Part shown: piece after piece, positions 33,883-42,844 of the stretch
Layout: each line of letters starts with the position of its first letter
Position numbering within the stretch: the first letter of the stretch is position 1
NCBI RefSeq assembly: GCF_006088715.1
Contig: NZ_CP030771.1
Location: 8,864,001-8,928,000, forward strand
Reading direction: 5' to 3'
DNA length: 64,000 nucleotides
DNA from: Streptomyces sp. YIM 121038
GTDB lineage: Bacteria > Actinomycetota > Actinomycetes > Streptomycetales > Streptomycetaceae
Made by a program: the position numbers and the translations under genes
Notes under the pieces: generated by a model
Told to the model about the DNA's origin: nothing
Database searches by the model: none
Seen by the model: only the letters and a program-made list of their open reading frames with translations

Positions 33883-34965
33883 GTGGGCGACAGGCAGGTA
33901 CGGCGGGCGTACGTCGGGTCCTTCACGGCGGCGGGCGGGCCCGGTGTCGTCAGTGCGGCGGTCGACCCCGACAGCGGGGCGCTGACCGTGCTCGCGGCCA
34001 CGGACGCGGTGCCCGACCCCTCCTACCTCGCTCTCGCGCCCGGCGCGGACACCCTGTACGCGGTGAGCGAGACCTCCGACGGCGCCCTCGCCGCCTTCCG
34101 TGTCCCCGGTGGCGGATCGGCCGGATCCGGCGGCTCGGGGGAGCCCGGGGACCGCCCCGAACTGCTCGCCAGGCCCGTGCCCGTGCAGGGTGACGCGCCC
34201 ACGCACCTCACGCTGCACGACGGCCACCTCATCGCCGCCAACTACGGTTCCGGCAGTCTCACCGCCGTCCCCGTCCACGCCGACGGAAGCCTCGCCCCCG
34301 CCCCGGCGGCCGTCCTGCGCCACGAGGGCTCGGGGCCCCATCCGCAGCGCCAGCAGGCCCCGCACGCCCACCAGGTCCTCGCCGACCCGAGCGGCCGCTG
34401 GGTGGTGAGCGTCGACCTCGGCACCGACTCCGTGCGCGTGTGCGCCCTGGGCGGCGACGGGCGGCTCACCCTGCACCGGGAGATCGCGCTCCGGCCCGGC
34501 TCAGGACCGCGCCACCTGGCCTTCCACCCGCGCGGCGAGCGCGCGTACGTCCTCAACGAACTCGCGCCGACCCTCACCGTCTGCGCCTGGGACGCCGCCG
34601 ACGGCAACCTGAAGCCGCTGGGCGAGACGCCGGTCCTCACCGGGGCGCCGGACGGCGATGCCTACCCCTCCGCGATCGTCGTCGCGCCCGACGGCCGCTT
34701 CCTGTGGACGGCCACGCGCGGTGAGGACGTCCTGTCCGTCTTCGCCCTCGACCCGCGGGGTGACACCGCGCGGCTCACCGCCACCGTCCCGTGCGACGGC
34801 CACTGGCCCCGCGACCTGGCCCTCGACCCCTCCGGGCGCTTCCTGTACGCGGCCAACGAGCGCTCCGGCGACGTCACCTGGTTCACCGTCGACCCGGCCA
34901 CCGGGCTGCCGCGGCGCGCGGGCGCGGTGGCCGTTCCCGCGGCCTCCTGCGTGGTCTTCGGCTGA
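33883..34965 (+). CDS. Lactonase family seven-bladed propeller (6-phosphogluconolactonase/YbhE type)
   Basis: Cytoplasmic propeller protein, 360 aa, of the cycloisomerase-2/YbhE type that includes 6-phosphogluconolactonase. Typical blocks are RRAYVGSFTAAGGPGVVSA, DPSYLALAPGADTLYAVSE, QQAPHAHQVLADPSGRWVV, GSGPRHLAFHPRGERAYVLNEL and HWPRDLALDPSGRFLYAANE. The GTG at 33883 is chosen: GAGAGG lies close upstream and the frame before it is not conserved. A DasR box upstream suggests a role in amino-sugar use, perhaps opening a sugar lactone, but this is inference. Confidence 0.85.
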   Translation: MGDRQVRRAYVGSFTAAGGPGVVSAAVDPDSGALTVLAATDAVPDPSYLALAPGADTLYAVSETSDGALAAFRVPGGGSAGSGGSGEPGDRPELLARPVPVQGDAPTHLTLHDGHLIAANYGSGSLTAVPVHADGSLAPAPAAVLRHEGSGPHPQRQQAPHAHQVLADPSGRWVVSVDLGTDSVRVCALGGDGRLTLHREIALRPGSGPRHLAFHPRGERAYVLNELAPTLTVCAWDAADGNLKPLGETPVLTGAPDGDAYPSAIVVAPDGRFLWTATRGEDVLSVFALDPRGDTARLTATVPCDGHWPRDLALDPSGRFLYAANERSGDVTWFTVDPATGLPRRAGAVAVPAASCVVFG

Positions 34966-35025
34966 GTCCGCCCGCGGCCGCGCCACTGCGTCCGCCCGTG
35001 GCCGCGCAGTGCCTTGCCGCAGTAC

Positions 35026-35070
35026 GCCGATGGGTCCGCCACCCCAGTCCCGGGGTGCGGGCCCATCGGC
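35026..35070. terminator. Two-part hairpin between convergent lactonase and CbiX genes
   Basis: GCCGATGGG (35026-35034) pairs perfectly with CCCATCGGC (35062-35070); inside it CACCC and GGGTG form a second stem. It lies between two convergent stops, so it probably serves both. Confidence 0.75.
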
Positions 35071-35089
35071 ATCACGGAGCGAGCGCCGG

Positions 35090-36019
35090 TCAGCGCACCG
35101 GCGCGCCCGACGGCCGCGGGGCGATGCCCAGCGCCGTGGTGTACTGCGACAGGGCCAGCTTGCCGATCGCCGGGTAGGCGCCGAGCGCCCCGGCCACGGC
35201 GCAGCCCGCGTCCTGCGCCGCCGCGTCGAGCAGGCGCGCGTCGACCTCGGGGCCGATCAGGTACGGGGCGAGCGCGAGCTGAGCCGAACCCGCGCCGCGC
35301 AGCTGCTGGGCGGTCGCCGCCACGGAGCCCTCCACGTCCAGGGCCGCGGCCATCACCGGCACCGCGAGGCGCGCCGCGAGCAGCATGCCGGTGATCCCGG
35401 CGGCCTGCACGGCCTCCTCGCCGCCGACCGTGGCCAGGACGATGCCGTCCGCCGCGGTGGCCACCGTGAAGAGGCGGGCGCGGTCGGCGCGGGCCAGACC
35501 GGCCTCGGACAGGCGCACGTGCAGGGCCTCGGCGAGCAGCGGGTGCGGGCCGAGCACATCGGTCAGCTCGGCGGCGGCGCGGCTGTCCGCCACGGCCTGC
35601 CGGAGGCGGTGCGTCAGCGCGCCGTCGGGGCCCGCGAGCAGCGGCACGACGACGGCGTCGGCGCCCTCGGGCTCCTTGGCCTCGACCCCGGCGGCCAGCG
35701 CCTGCTCGTAGCGGGCGACACGCTGGGCGGCGGTGTGCGCGAGGACGGCCCGGAGCGTGGGGAACTCGGCGGAGCCGGAGTCCTCCCCGTCGACGTAGCC
35801 GATCCGCACGTCCAGGCCGGGCAGCTCGGAGCGCGCGATGCTGGCGACCTCTTCGGCGAGGCCGCGCGCGGTGGTGCTGGGGACGCCGGGGACGGCGAGG
35901 ACGAGCGCGGGCGCGCCCTCGGGAGCCGCGACGGGCTCCGGGCGTCGGTGCCGGCCCGGCTGGCGGGGGCGCGGCATTCGTACAGGCAGGCCGGATGCGG
36001 GCCCAGTGGGGGAGCTCAT
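35090..36019 (-). CDS. CbiX/SirB-like chelatase-family protein
   Basis: Protein of 309 aa with two repeats of the CbiX/SirB ferrochelatase-like fold. The first half has PALVLAVPGVPSTTARGLAEEV and the first-repeat end DAVVVPLLAGPDGALTHRL; the segment LGPHPLLAEALHVRLSEAGL is characteristic. In this family the signature is usually AHGSRDPR; here it is VPGVPSTTAR, so the catalytic His of the first repeat is missing. It may be a degenerate homologue not able to chelate Co or Fe, or a regulator. A basic Pro/Arg-rich stretch occupies residues 15-32. Monocistronic. Confidence 0.75.
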   Translation of the reverse strand: MSSPTGPASGLPVRMPRPRQPGRHRRPEPVAAPEGAPALVLAVPGVPSTTARGLAEEVASIARSELPGLDVRIGYVDGEDSGSAEFPTLRAVLAHTAAQRVARYEQALAAGVEAKEPEGADAVVVPLLAGPDGALTHRLRQAVADSRAAAELTDVLGPHPLLAEALHVRLSEAGLARADRARLFTVATAADGIVLATVGGEEAVQAAGITGMLLAARLAVPVMAAALDVEGSVAATAQQLRGAGSAQLALAPYLIGPEVDARLLDAAAQDAGCAVAGALGAYPAIGKLALSQYTTALGIAPRPSGAPVR

Positions 36020-36234
36020 GGCGCCGCATGCTACTGGCTCGTGGGGCTTCCCTGTTCGGGGAGGGTGCAGGTCAGAGGCATTAGTCCGCTTTGTCGTACG
36101 GATATGTCGGAGAGTGCGGACGTCACCCTTCCGGTAGTTCGGAAGTCATCATTCCGGTTGACGCGCGTCCGGGGCCGCGGCCGCGGGCCCGTTGCCGGGC
36201 ACGCACCAGCCGTGCTCGCCGCCCAGCACGCGTC

Positions 36235-36310
36235 GTCACGTGCCCGCCGTCACGGAAGCGTTGTCACGTACGTGCTGTCACGAACGCCCTGTCACGGAAG
36301 CGTCGTCACC
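36235..36310. repeat. Array of six 14-bp repeats (GTCACG...)
   Basis: GTCACG or GTCACC recurs exactly every 14 bases at 36235, 36249, 36263, 36277, 36291 and 36305; the other eight positions vary, but GGAAGCGT follows twice (36255 and 36297). The last two units lie in the 3' end of the BadF-type kinase gene. The period is not a multiple of 3, so it does not encode a peptide repeat. The rest of the region 36020-36234 contains nothing I recognise. Units are too short and unspaced for CRISPR. Possibly an iterated protein-binding site. Confidence 0.7.
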
Positions 36311-37266
36311 CGCAACAGCTGAGGATCGTGCGGCAGCTTGAGGGTGTCACGGGCGAGGTCGGCGGCGATGCGGACGGCGCCGTCGAGGGGGTCGCCCGCG
36401 GCGGGGACGCGTCGGGCGTGCGGAAGACGCGTCGTCAGTTCCGCCTCCAGAGGGACCAGGAGGGTGTCGCCGAGCTTCAGCAGGCCGCCCGTGAGGGCGA
36501 CTTCGCAGTCCCCGGAGGCCGGGCACGCCGCGGCCGCGGCGTCGGCGATGTGCCCGGCCGCCGCGCGCAGCACACCGACGGCCACGGGATCTCCCTCCGC
36601 CGCGCACCGGCCCACGTCGGGGGCGAACGAGGCGAGCACCGCGGGCCGGTCCGGCCGCGGATACAACAGCCCCGGCAGCCCGGAGAGGGGTGCGCCGAAC
36701 CGCGCCTCGGCGCACGCCCGCAGCGCGGCCGAACCGCCGCGCCGCCCGTCGAAGGACCGCAGGGCCGCCTCCAGGCCCGCCCGCCCGATCCATGCCCCGC
36801 CGCCGCAGTCGCCGAGCAGATGGCCCCAGCCGTCCGCGCGCCGCCAGGCCGTCAGGTCCGTGCCCGTCGCGATGAGGCCGGTGCCCGCGGCGACGACCGC
36901 GCCGGGCCGCTGGCCCAGCGCACCCGCGTACGCGGTGACGGCGTCCGCGGCGAGCGCCACCCGGCGCACCCCGAACAGCTCCGCGAGCGCGGCCGGCAGC
37001 CGGTCGCGCAGCTCGTCGCCGAGCGACGCCATTCCGGCCGCGCCCACCGCGACGGCTGCCGGCCGCGCCCCGTCGCCCGCCTCGGCGAGCAACTCCCGGG
37101 CCATCGGCTCCAGTTGGGCGATGAGGTGCGCGGCGTCGATGCCGCGCGGCCCCGTCCGTACCGGCTCCTTGGAACTCCTCGGTGCCGGGCGGCGGGCCCC
37201 GTCCGCGACGCCGAGCGCCGCGCGCAGGCCGGAGCCGCCCGAGTCCACACCGAGGACGACCGTCAC
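36292..37266 (-). CDS. BadF/BadG-type kinase, N-acetylglucosamine kinase-like
   Basis: ASKHA-fold kinase/ATPase, 324 aa. The N-terminal phosphate-1 motif [16 protein letters not shown], phosphate-2 region [12 protein letters not shown] and the [13 protein letters not shown] segment fit the BadF/BadG/BcrA/BcrD family, whose closest characterised sugar members are N-acetylglucosamine kinases. ATP-dependent phosphorylation of an amino sugar is a fair guess. The GTG at 37266 overlaps the ung stop by 4 bases (GTGA), so it is translated with ung. The last codons (RVTTLP) fall inside the 14-bp repeat array. Confidence 0.82.
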   Translation of the reverse strand: MTVVLGVDSGGSGLRAALGVADGARRPAPRSSKEPVRTGPRGIDAAHLIAQLEPMARELLAEAGDGARPAAVAVGAAGMASLGDELRDRLPAALAELFGVRRVALAADAVTAYAGALGQRPGAVVAAGTGLIATGTDLTAWRRADGWGHLLGDCGGGAWIGRAGLEAALRSFDGRRGGSAALRACAEARFGAPLSGLPGLLYPRPDRPAVLASFAPDVGRCAAEGDPVAVGVLRAAAGHIADAAAAACPASGDCEVALTGGLLKLGDTLLVPLEAELTTRLPHARRVPAAGDPLDGAVRIAADLARDTLKLPHDPQLLRVTTLP

Positions 37267-37940
37267 GGCAGCCGCCAGTCCACCGGCTGCGCGCCCTGCC
37301 GCACCAGCAGGTCGTTGGCCCGGCTGAACGGCCGCGAGCCGAAGAAGCCCCGGTCCGCCGACATCGGCGACGGGTGCGAGGACTCCACCGAGGGCAACTG
37401 GCCGAGCAGCGGCCGCAGATTGCGCGCGTCCCGCCCCCACAGGATCGACACCAGCGGACGGCCACGCGCCGCGAGGGCCCGGATGGCCTGCTCGGTGACG
37501 TCCTCCCAGCCCTTGCCGCGGTGCGCACCCGGCTTGCGCGGAGCCGTCGTGAGGGCCCTGTTGAGCAGCAGCACGCCCTGCTGGGTCCACGGCGTCAGAT
37601 CACCGTTGGACGGCTGGGGCAGCCCCAGGTCGGTGTTCAGCTCCCGGTAGATGTTGATCAGACTGCCGGGCAGCGGTCTGACATCAGGCGCCACCGAGAA
37701 CGACAGCCCCACCGCGTGCCCGGGGGTGGGATAGGGATCCTGGCCGACGATCAGGACACGCACCTCGTCGAACGGCTGCTGGAAGGCGCGCAGCACGTTC
37801 GCCCCGGAGGGCAGATAGGTGCGTCCCGCGCCGATCTCGGCGCGGAGGAAGTCACCCATGGAGGCGATCTGTTCGGCCACCGGCTCCAGGGCCTTCGCCC
37901 AGCCGGCTTCGACGATTTCATGCAAGGGTCGTGGTGCCAC
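37263..37940 (-). CDS. ung: Uracil-DNA glycosylase
   Basis: Family 1 UDG, 225 aa, removes uracil from DNA as the first step of base excision repair. All motifs are intact: [20 protein letters not shown] (water-activating Asp in GQDPYP), LLLNRALT with the Asn, and [16 protein letters not shown] with the catalytic His and minor-groove loop. Length and order are normal. It overlaps the kinase gene by 4 bases downstream. The ATG at 37940 is followed by [10 protein letters not shown], a normal actinobacterial Ung start. Confidence 0.97.
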   Translation of the reverse strand: MAPRPLHEIVEAGWAKALEPVAEQIASMGDFLRAEIGAGRTYLPSGANVLRAFQQPFDEVRVLIVGQDPYPTPGHAVGLSFSVAPDVRPLPGSLINIYRELNTDLGLPQPSNGDLTPWTQQGVLLLNRALTTAPRKPGAHRGKGWEDVTEQAIRALAARGRPLVSILWGRDARNLRPLLGQLPSVESSHPSPMSADRGFFGSRPFSRANDLLVRQGAQPVDWRLP

Positions 37941-38044
37941 GGAGCGTCACTCTACTGCCGTACACGCGGGCCCGTTCACCCGGCGGCCCGCGCTCCCCGC
38001 CGGGGCCGGAGGCCGGGGCGCCGGGCCCGGCAGGGCTGTCGCGG

Positions 38045-38536
38045 TCAGCCGCGCCAGGGCCGGGGGCGGGGGAGCCAGCCGGGGACGGCCCCGCGGTAGC
38101 GCTCGTACTCCGCGCCGTGGGCGCGCAGCAGCGCGGGCTCCTCGTACCAGCGGGCGAAGGCGCCCATGACCGCGGCCGCGACCAGCGCGTAGCCCAGCAG
38201 GACCGGCCGGGCGAGCAGCAGGCCCTGCCCGGCGATGGTGGTCACCACCGCGGCGTACATGGGGTTGCGCACGTGCCGGTACAGGCCGCCCACGACCAGG
38301 TGCTCGGTCGGTGCGACCGGTGCCGGGGTGCCGAGGCCCTCGGTCACGAACCGCGCGAAGGCGTGGACGAGCACTACCGCCCCGGCCGCGAGCGCGACCC
38401 CGCCGAGCACCCGCACCGGCAGCCACCAGTGACCGGCCTGCCAGCGCGTCAGCCACCACGGCACGAGGACGGCCACCGTGCCCGGGGCGAGCGCCATGAA
38501 CACCGAACTGCCCATCGCCGCAGCGGACTTGCGCAT
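38045..38536 (-). CDS. Membrane methyltransferase of the isoprenylcysteine carboxyl methyltransferase/PEMT type
   Basis: Small integral membrane protein, 163 aa with about four TM helices. The SAM-binding end is recognisable: GGLYRHVRNPMYAAVV and, later, YEEPALLRAHGAEYERYRG, the conserved His-Arg-Asn-Pro and Glu-Glu motifs of the ICMT/PEMT-like family. Such bacterial proteins methylate unknown lipids or small molecules; the target here is unknown. Monocistronic, with about 100 bases of GC-rich sequence between its stop and the ung start. Confidence 0.82.
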   Translation of the reverse strand: MRKSAAAMGSSVFMALAPGTVAVLVPWWLTRWQAGHWWLPVRVLGGVALAAGAVVLVHAFARFVTEGLGTPAPVAPTEHLVVGGLYRHVRNPMYAAVVTTIAGQGLLLARPVLLGYALVAAAVMGAFARWYEEPALLRAHGAEYERYRGAVPGWLPRPRPWRG

Positions 38537-38577
38537 GCCGCCAGTATGCGCGCCTCACCGGCCGGGGGGAGCCCCCG

Positions 38578-39663
38578 TCACGCGAGCACGGCGGCGCGCA
38601 CACAGAGCACGTCCGGGAGGTGGGTGATGAGCTCCTGCCAGGTGTCGCCGTCGTCCGCCGACGCGTACACCTCGCCGTTGCGGTTGCCGAAGTACAGGCC
38701 CGCCGGGTCCGCGCCGTCGGTGCACAGGGCGTCGCGCAGCACCGTGCCGTAGTGGTCGCCGCGGGGCAGGCCCTCGCTCAGCGGCTCCCAGCTCTTGCCC
38801 GCGTCCTGGGTGCGGTAGACGCGACAGCGGTGGTCCGCCGGGACGCGGTCCGCGTCGGCGGTGATCGGGAAGACGTACGCGGTGTCGGCGCGGTGCGGGT
38901 GCGCGACCGTCGCGAAGCCGAAGTCCGACGGCAGGCCCTCGCCGATGTCGGTCCAGTGGGTGCCCGCGTCATCGCTGCGGTACACCCCCCAGTGGTTCTG
39001 CAGATAGAGCCGGTCGGGGTCGACGGCGTCCTTCGTCACCTTGTGGACGCACTGGCCGAACTGCGGGTGCGGGTCCGGCAGGAACACCGCGGAGACGCCC
39101 GAGTTCGCCGGATCCCAGCTCGCGCCGCCGTCCCGGGTGCGGAAGACGCCCGCCGCCGACACCGCGACCGTCACCGCGTCCTTGTCACGGGCGTCCGTCA
39201 GGATGGTGTGCAGGCCCTCGCCGCCGCCCCCCGGCTGCCACTGCGAGCGCGTCGGATGCTCCCACAGCGGGCGGACCAGGGAGAAGCTCTCGCCGCGGTC
39301 CTCCGAGCGGTACAGCGCGGCGGGCTCCGTGCCCGCGTACACCACGTCGGGCTCCGCCTCGGCGGGGTGCAGCTGCCACACCCGCTCCAGGGAGGCGCCG
39401 GTGTCCTGCGGGAACTTCACCGCGGGCCGCGACGGTTCGGTCCAGGTGCGGCCCAGGTCGTCGGAGTGGAACACCGACGGGCCCCAGTGGGAGCTGTCGC
39501 CGCCCACCAGGAGGCGGGGCGTGGCGGTGCGGGTGTCGATGGCGATCGAATAGATCGCCTGGGCGTTGAAGTACGGCGCCTCGTCGAACCGCCACGCGCC
39601 GGCGGACCGGCGGGCGATGAAGAGGCCTTTGCGGGTGCCGATGGTGAGCAGGACGTCAGCCAT
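38578..39663 (-). CDS. BNR/sialidase-type propeller protein of unknown function
   Basis: Propeller protein of 361 aa with several Asp-box/BNR units such as SDDLGRTWTEP, SEDRGESFSL, TRDGGASWDP, SDDAGTHWTD, TQDAGKSWEP and SADDGDTWQEL, spaced as in six- or seven-bladed VPS10/exo-sialidase-like propellers. No signal peptide, so probably cytoplasmic. The sialidase Arg triad is not recognisable; I would not call it a sialidase. The ATG at 39663 gives MADVLLTIGTRKGLFIARR, the usual start of this actinobacterial family. Often annotated as a glycosyl hydrolase without proof. Confidence 0.75.
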   Translation of the reverse strand: MADVLLTIGTRKGLFIARRSAGAWRFDEAPYFNAQAIYSIAIDTRTATPRLLVGGDSSHWGPSVFHSDDLGRTWTEPSRPAVKFPQDTGASLERVWQLHPAEAEPDVVYAGTEPAALYRSEDRGESFSLVRPLWEHPTRSQWQPGGGGEGLHTILTDARDKDAVTVAVSAAGVFRTRDGGASWDPANSGVSAVFLPDPHPQFGQCVHKVTKDAVDPDRLYLQNHWGVYRSDDAGTHWTDIGEGLPSDFGFATVAHPHRADTAYVFPITADADRVPADHRCRVYRTQDAGKSWEPLSEGLPRGDHYGTVLRDALCTDGADPAGLYFGNRNGEVYASADDGDTWQELITHLPDVLCVRAAVLA

Positions 39664-39800
39664 GCCTCGCACCTTTCCGGACGTCGTTGTCTCAGGTACG
39701 GCTCAGTCTGCACCCGGGCACTGACAATCTCCCCTGGACGGCGTGTCCGCGCAGGTCAGGGCGGTTCCGCCCGGTTCCGGGGCGCGTCGTGCGCCCGGCC

Positions 39801-40763
39801 TCAGGCGCCGGCTCGGCCGCCGGTTCCGCGCAGCTTCCCGGCCACCTCCGCGATCGCCTCCGGGCCCACCCGGCAGCAGCCGCCGATCAGCCGCGCCCCC
39901 GCCTCCCGCCACCGCGACACCTGGGCGGCGGTGAAGCGGGACGGGCCCCGCCAGGAGCGGGTGCGGGCGTCCCAGGTCTCGCCGGAGTTGGGGTAGACCA
40001 CCACCGGTTTGCCGGTGACGCGGGCGGCCAGGGACACGGCCGCGTCCGCGTCGCGCGGGTCGCAGCAGTTGACGCCCACGGCCAGGACCTCGTCGGCGTC
40101 CGCGGCCAGGGCGAAGGCCTCGGCCAGGGGCTGGCCCGCGCGCGTGCGGGTGCCGACGACGCTGTACGAGAGCCAGGCGGGCACGCCGAGGCCGCGGGCC
40201 GCGCGGAGCAGCGCGCGGGCCTCGTCGGTGTCCGGGACCGTCTCCAGGGCCAGGACGTCCGGCGCGGCGCCGGAGAGCACCTCCAGGCGGGGCCGGTGGA
40301 AGCGCTCCAGGTCGGCCACGCTCAGGCCGTAGCCGCCGCGGTACTCCGAGCCGTCGGCGAGCATCGCCCCGTAGGGCCCCGCCGACGCGGCGACCCACAG
40401 CGGGCGGCGCGCGCCGGTGCGGGCCGCGGCCTCGCGGGCCAGCGTCACGCTCAGGCGGAGCAGCTCGGCCGTGCTGACGGCGTCGATGCCGTGCCGCGCG
40501 AAGCCCTCGAAGGTGGCCTGGTAGCTCGCCGTGATCACGACGTCGGCGCCCGCCTCGTAGTACGCGCGGTGCGCCGCCCGCACCGCGTCCGGACGCTCGG
40601 CGAGCAGCCGCGCCGACCACAGGTCGTCGGACAGCTCGTGCCCGGCGGCGGCCAGCTGGTTGGACAGGCCGCCGTCGAGCACCAGCGGGCCGCGCGCGAG
40701 GGCCGCCGCCAGGCTCGTCGGTCCGCCTCCCGCACCCGCCCCCGTACTCACTGCCTCGTTCAT
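39801..40763 (-). CDS. mmuM: Homocysteine S-methyltransferase
   Basis: Methylates homocysteine to methionine with S-methylmethionine or SAM as donor; 320 aa, one barrel. Family marks are LVLDGGLSNQLAAAGHEL near the N-terminus, VNCCDPRD with one zinc cysteine, VYPNSGETWD, and ARLIGGCCRVGPEAI with the GGCC zinc motif. The ATG overlaps the stop of the upstream ABC ATPase gene (ATGA), so it is translationally coupled to the importer operon. This suggests that the importer brings in a methyl donor or a methionine-yielding peptide. Confidence 0.93.
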   Translation of the reverse strand: MNEAVSTGAGAGGGPTSLAAALARGPLVLDGGLSNQLAAAGHELSDDLWSARLLAERPDAVRAAHRAYYEAGADVVITASYQATFEGFARHGIDAVSTAELLRLSVTLAREAAARTGARRPLWVAASAGPYGAMLADGSEYRGGYGLSVADLERFHRPRLEVLSGAAPDVLALETVPDTDEARALLRAARGLGVPAWLSYSVVGTRTRAGQPLAEAFALAADADEVLAVGVNCCDPRDADAAVSLAARVTGKPVVVYPNSGETWDARTRSWRGPSRFTAAQVSRWREAGARLIGGCCRVGPEAIAEVAGKLRGTGGRAGA

Positions 40764-42832
40764 ACGGTCGACGCTAGCCGAGGAGCGGTAAGAGGGAAGT
40801 GACAGGCGACCTGATGGCCCGCGCCGTTCGGCGTGGTGACCGGTGGTTCCACGGTGGCGCACACGTCCTGGGCGAGCGGGCAGCGGGTGCGGAAGCGGCA
40901 GCCGGACGGGGGCTGCGCCGCCGACGGGGTCTCGCCGGTCAGCGGGGAGCGCGCGGCCGTGGCGGCCTGCGGGTCGGGGACGTTCACCGTGTCGAGCAGG
41001 CCGCTCGTGTAGGGGTGCAGGGGGTGCGCGTACACGCGCTCCGCGGGTCCCGACTCCACCAGCTTGCCCAGGTACATGACGCCGACGGTGTCGGCGAGGT
41101 GGCGGATCACCGCCAGGTCGTGGGAGATGAACAGGTACGTCAGGCCGCGCTCGCGCTGTAGGTCCCGCATCAGGTTGAGGATCTGCGCCTGCACGGAGAC
41201 GTCGAGGGCCGAGACCGGCTCGTCGGCGACGACCAGGTCGGGGGAGAGGGTGAGCGCGCGGGCCAGGCCGAGGCGCTGGCGCTGGCCGCCGGAGAACTCG
41301 TGCGGGTAGCGGTGCACGGCGCCGCGCGGCAGGCCGACCGCGTCGAGGAGCGCGCCCACCAGCTCCTCCTGGTCGGCGCGGCCGCCGACGCGCTGGATGA
41401 CGAGCGGCTCGCGCAGGATCTCGCCGACGCGCATGCGCGGGTCCATCGCGGCCGTGGAGTCCTGGAACATCAGCTGGACGCGGCGCCGGTGCGCGCGCCG
41501 CTCGGCGCGGGACAGGGCGGCGAGGTCCCGGCCGTCGAAGCGGACCGTGCCCGCCGTCGGCTCCTCCAGGCCCGCGACGATCCGGCCGAGCGTCGTCTTG
41601 CCGCACCCGGACTCGCCGACCACGCCGTACGTCTCGCCCCTGCGGACGGTCAGACAGACGCCGCCGACCGCGCTGACCGTGCCCCGGCGCCGGGCGAACG
41701 GGCCGCCGGGAAGGGGGAAGTCCTTGGTGAGCGCGTCGAGTTCGAGCAGGGCGCCGCCCGGCTCCGCGGCCACCGCCGGGGCAGGAGCGAGCAGTTCCGC
41801 GGCGGGTGCCTCCTCGTCGTGCGGTACGGGGTGGAAGCAGGCGAACCGGTGCTCGGGACCCTGGAGTTCGTCGTCCACCGGCTCCGGTGCGCGCGTGTGG
41901 CACAGGTCCGTCGCGAAGGCGCAGCGCGGCGCGAACCGGCAGCCCCGCGGCCGGGTCGTCAGGCTCGGTGGCAGGCCGGGGATGGTGTGCAGTTCCGTGC
42001 CGCTGCCCGCGGCGCGCTCGGGCAGGGCGGCGAACAGCGCCTCGGTGTAGCGGTGGCGCGGGCGCGCGAACAGGCCCCGTACGTCGGACTGTTCGGCGAC
42101 CTTGCCCGCGTACATCACCGCGACGCGGTCCACGCGGCTCGCGATGACGCCCAGGTCGTGGGTGACGAGGATCATCGCCATGCCGAGCGTGCGGCGCAGG
42201 TCGTCCACCAGCTCCAGGATCTGGGCCTGCGTGGTCACGTCGAGCGCCGTCGTCGGCTCGTCGGCGATCAGCAGTCTGGGCTCGCACACCAGGGCCATGG
42301 CGATCGCCACGCGCTGGCGCATGCCGCCGGACAGCTGGTGGGGATAGGCCTTCATGCGCTCGGCAGGCTGGGGCATGCCGACGAGGCGCAGCATCTCCTC
42401 GGCGCGCGTCCACGCCTCCTTGCGGCCGGTGCCGGGGCGGTGCAGGAGCAGCGGCTCGGCGACCTGCGCGCCGATCGTCATCGTGGGGTTGAGCGAGGTC
42501 AGCGGGTCCTGGAAGATCATCCCGATGGTGTTGCCGCGTACGTCCTGGAGCACCGGCGCGGGCGCGGCGGCCAGGTCCCGGCCCGCGAACAGGACGCGGC
42601 CGCCGGTGATGCGGCCGCCGGGCGGCAGCAGCCCGAGGACGCTCAGCGCGGTCATGGTCTTCCCGCAGCCCGACTCCCCGACGATGCCGAGGGATTCGCC
42701 GGGCGCGAGATCGAGCGAGACGCCGTCGAGGGCGTGCACGGTGCGGTCGCGCGCCTCGATGTCGACGCACAGGTCCTCGATGCGCAGCAGCGGCTCGGCC
42801 GTGGACCGAGGCGTGGAGGTGTCGTGAGCCAT
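40760..42832 (-). CDS. Fused double ABC ATPase of a peptide-type importer (DppD-DppF-like)
   Basis: One 690-aa protein with two complete ATPase domains normally made as separate DppD and DppF proteins. Domain 1: Walker A GESGCGKT near residue 55, signature LSGGMRQR, Walker [13 protein letters not shown], then the oligopeptide-type cysteine-rich end with [11 protein letters not shown]. Domain 2: Walker A GESGCGKT, signature FSGGQRQR, Walker [12 protein letters not shown], again ending [14 protein letters not shown]. It energises import by the two permeases upstream. Twelve bases separate it from the permease gene. Fusions of this type occur in actinobacteria, so it is uncommon rather than unique. 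Confidence 0.93.
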   Translation of the reverse strand: MAHDTSTPRSTAEPLLRIEDLCVDIEARDRTVHALDGVSLDLAPGESLGIVGESGCGKTMTALSVLGLLPPGGRITGGRVLFAGRDLAAAPAPVLQDVRGNTIGMIFQDPLTSLNPTMTIGAQVAEPLLLHRPGTGRKEAWTRAEEMLRLVGMPQPAERMKAYPHQLSGGMRQRVAIAMALVCEPRLLIADEPTTALDVTTQAQILELVDDLRRTLGMAMILVTHDLGVIASRVDRVAVMYAGKVAEQSDVRGLFARPRHRYTEALFAALPERAAGSGTELHTIPGLPPSLTTRPRGCRFAPRCAFATDLCHTRAPEPVDDELQGPEHRFACFHPVPHDEEAPAAELLAPAPAVAAEPGGALLELDALTKDFPLPGGPFARRRGTVSAVGGVCLTVRRGETYGVVGESGCGKTTLGRIVAGLEEPTAGTVRFDGRDLAALSRAERRAHRRRVQLMFQDSTAAMDPRMRVGEILREPLVIQRVGGRADQEELVGALLDAVGLPRGAVHRYPHEFSGGQRQRLGLARALTLSPDLVVADEPVSALDVSVQAQILNLMRDLQRERGLTYLFISHDLAVIRHLADTVGVMYLGKLVESGPAERVYAHPLHPYTSGLLDTVNVPDPQAATAARSPLTGETPSAAQPPSGCRFRTRCPLAQDVCATVEPPVTTPNGAGHQVACHFPLTAPRLASTV

Positions 42833-42844
42833 GTCGCTTCGTCC

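Noticed and set aside
36235..36310. CRISPR array
   Set aside because: Units are 14 bp with only six constant bases and no separate spacers; no cas genes are present.
36091..37650. Plus-strand 519-codon open frame over the kinase and ung genes
   Set aside because: Arg/Pro/Ala-rich shadow; the minus strand has intact Ung motifs and a clean GTGA overlap.
37970..37980. PHO box (GTTCACCC) downstream of the ung start
   Set aside because: Only a single half-site and it lies upstream of no phosphate gene; PhoP needs at least two direct repeats.
38578..39663. Sialidase
   Set aside because: Asp boxes define the propeller only; the catalytic Arg triad, Tyr and Glu of sialidases could not be found.
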